64,000 nt of DNA from Chitinophagaceae bacterium (GTDB lineage: Bacteria; Bacteroidota; Bacteroidia; Chitinophagales; Chitinophagaceae): contig CANCPA010000002.1 of assembly GCA_947379895.1 (NCBI GenBank), forward strand, positions 1 through 64,000. The letters are read 5' to 3'. Under the pieces are notes generated by a model. It saw nothing but the letters and a program-made list of their open reading frames with translations, did not search any database and was not told the origin of the DNA. Shown piece by piece: positions 62,422 to 64,000 of the stretch (position 1 is the first letter of the stretch; every line of letters begins with the position of its first letter). The position numbers and the translations under genes were made by a program.

Positions 62422-63237
62422 TTAATTTAGCACAATCTTCTATAATTTACTTGTCATCGTTGATACATTAAACTTGAAAACGTTTGTAAGTTATAATAGG
62501 ACTTGTATCTTATACAAATGCTTATTATTTAATATTTAGTTCTAGTAAATGTTTTCTAATTGAAACACTTTTTATCAGATTGATTATAAAATTGAAAAAG
62601 CAAGGAATATACTTACGTTAGTGATTTAATCATTGTTTTATAACTACTTTTCATTCAGTCTACAGAAAATTCTTTCTTATTTTGTTTTTACAACCATTTG
62701 CAAGAAGCCCTTACAAATGGATTATAATTATCAAATAAAGGGAAGTGTGCAATTGATTGCTTCTGTATAGAAGCAGGATATAAATCACAAGTTAACACAT
62801 AAAGTAGTATTTTATTTGAATTAGGATTTTTAGAAATTGTACTTATTTTTTAACTTGATAGGTTCGAATAAGAGAAAGTTGAGAACGTAAAAGCAAAATA
62901 TTAATTGAATGAGAGAGTTTGATTACCGTCAGATACTTATTTGGGAATAAGTAGACCAATTTGAGATCATTGACTTTTGTCAATAATATAAAAAATGTAC
63001 AGCGATGAATGAGTATAGCGAATCTTCTAATTTTATAAACTCAATTAATTGTGTGTGTATCATGATTTATTCCATGTAAGTGTGTACAAACTTTAATTTA
63101 AGTTCAAATTATATCCATTCTTTTTTGTTTTTCTTAAAATTGATTCATTTATTTGCACAATTGAAATCAGGAAGTATGATGAAGACTCAAGTATCTATCT
63201 TTTTTTTTAATATTCAAATTATCTAAATTATCATTCA

Positions 63238-63819
63238 ATGGTTAAAAAGAATTGCTTCTTATTATTTGCTTTCAGTTGTTTTAGTTCTGTTTTATTCGCT
63301 CAAAATTTTATGCATAGTGTAGGTGCCACAATTTCTGCCATTGTAGGTGATGTGAAAACGAATAATGGTTCTGAAAGTTTTGGGTTGAGTCAAACAAATT
63401 TTACTTATTTCCCTAGATACAATTTTATAGAGAATCAAAATTCCTCTTTAAGTGTAGGTGCACCATTAGGTATTGGTATTGCAATTGTTAGAAGTACTAT
63501 AGGCGATGATGCCGGTATTTCTTTTGCCTATGATATCCCTGTAGTAGTAGATTTCAATATCGGATGCAAATCTACGCCAGATAATGAAAATAGCTTTGGG
63601 GGTTATTTAGGTGCGGGATTTGGTTATTATAAAATAAATATTTCAAATAGTTCTTATTTAAATTATAGTGGCGCGACATATGGACCATTGCTAAGAGGTG
63701 GCTTTCGTTTTAGGTTGCCAAGTGATAGTCATCCAATATCTATAGGAATGTATTATAAATCGGGGATGGAAAGCGATAAGCTAAAGACTTTTGGGTTTAA
63801 TGTTTTATATGATTTTTAG
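63238..63819 (+). CDS. Outer membrane beta-barrel protein
   Basis: Signal peptide MVKKNCFLLFAFSCFSSVLFAQ; alternating beta-strand pattern ending FGFNVLYDF. Confidence 0.72.
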   Translation: MVKKNCFLLFAFSCFSSVLFAQNFMHSVGATISAIVGDVKTNNGSESFGLSQTNFTYFPRYNFIENQNSSLSVGAPLGIGIAIVRSTIGDDAGISFAYDIPVVVDFNIGCKSTPDNENSFGGYLGAGFGYYKINISNSSYLNYSGATYGPLLRGGFRFRLPSDSHPISIGMYYKSGMESDKLKTFGFNVLYDF

Positions 63820-63870
63820 GCTATGAATTGATGATAATTAAATTGCTATTCATATAAATGTAGTTCTGAA

Positions 63871-63924
63871 TAATTAAAAAGAATCCAGTTCAATAAGTCT
63901 ATTGAACTGGATTCTTTTTAATTA
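63871..63924. terminator. Strong bidirectional-type hairpin
   Basis: TAATTAAAAAGAATCCAGTTCAAT / ATTGAACTGGATTCTTTTTAATTA perfect 24-bp stem, 6-nt loop. Confidence 0.85.
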
Positions 63925-64000
63925 GCAAATGCAAATAGTCTAAATTAAACTAATGACGTTCCGTCTTTTATGGCAACCACATAAGTCTTCAATTCTTTAT

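Noticed and set aside
62863-62880. GGTTCGAATAAG resembling a tRNA T-loop
   Set aside because: No matching acceptor or anticodon stems around it.

Overview
AT-rich chromosomal window from a Bacteroidota-type genome. Lineage is inferred from T9SS-style C-termini, PorT-like beta-barrels and TAnnTTTG promoter motifs. About 40 credible protein genes were identified: a cysE-cysK-cobA sulfur cluster, SWIM/SNF2 helicase, ABC-F ATPase, uvrA, ECF sigma, uvrB, HtrA protease, TerC, grpE-dnaJ, a 2940-aa multi-repeat secreted protein beside a cohesin-like protein, MFS transporter, FBP aldolase, RNA ligase, a DUF1501/DUF1553/chorismatase-like cluster, pta-ackA and manA. No tRNA, rRNA, CRISPR array or intact transposase was recognised. 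The most unusual signal is non-coding. Four intergenic arrays (about 13.5, 29.8, 46.1 and 61.3 kb) each consist of 10-11 tandem units of 21 bp. Each unit carries an imperfect palindromic core. The core sequence differs between arrays, and in several units the two palindrome arms change together. The arrays lie downstream of genes, are about 15-16 kb apart, and are readable as interrupted heptapeptide repeats without good start codons. I do not recognise a named family for them. Also notable are two MITE-like families with terminal inverted repeats, two copies of which are flanked by candidate target-site duplications, and several strong hairpins.
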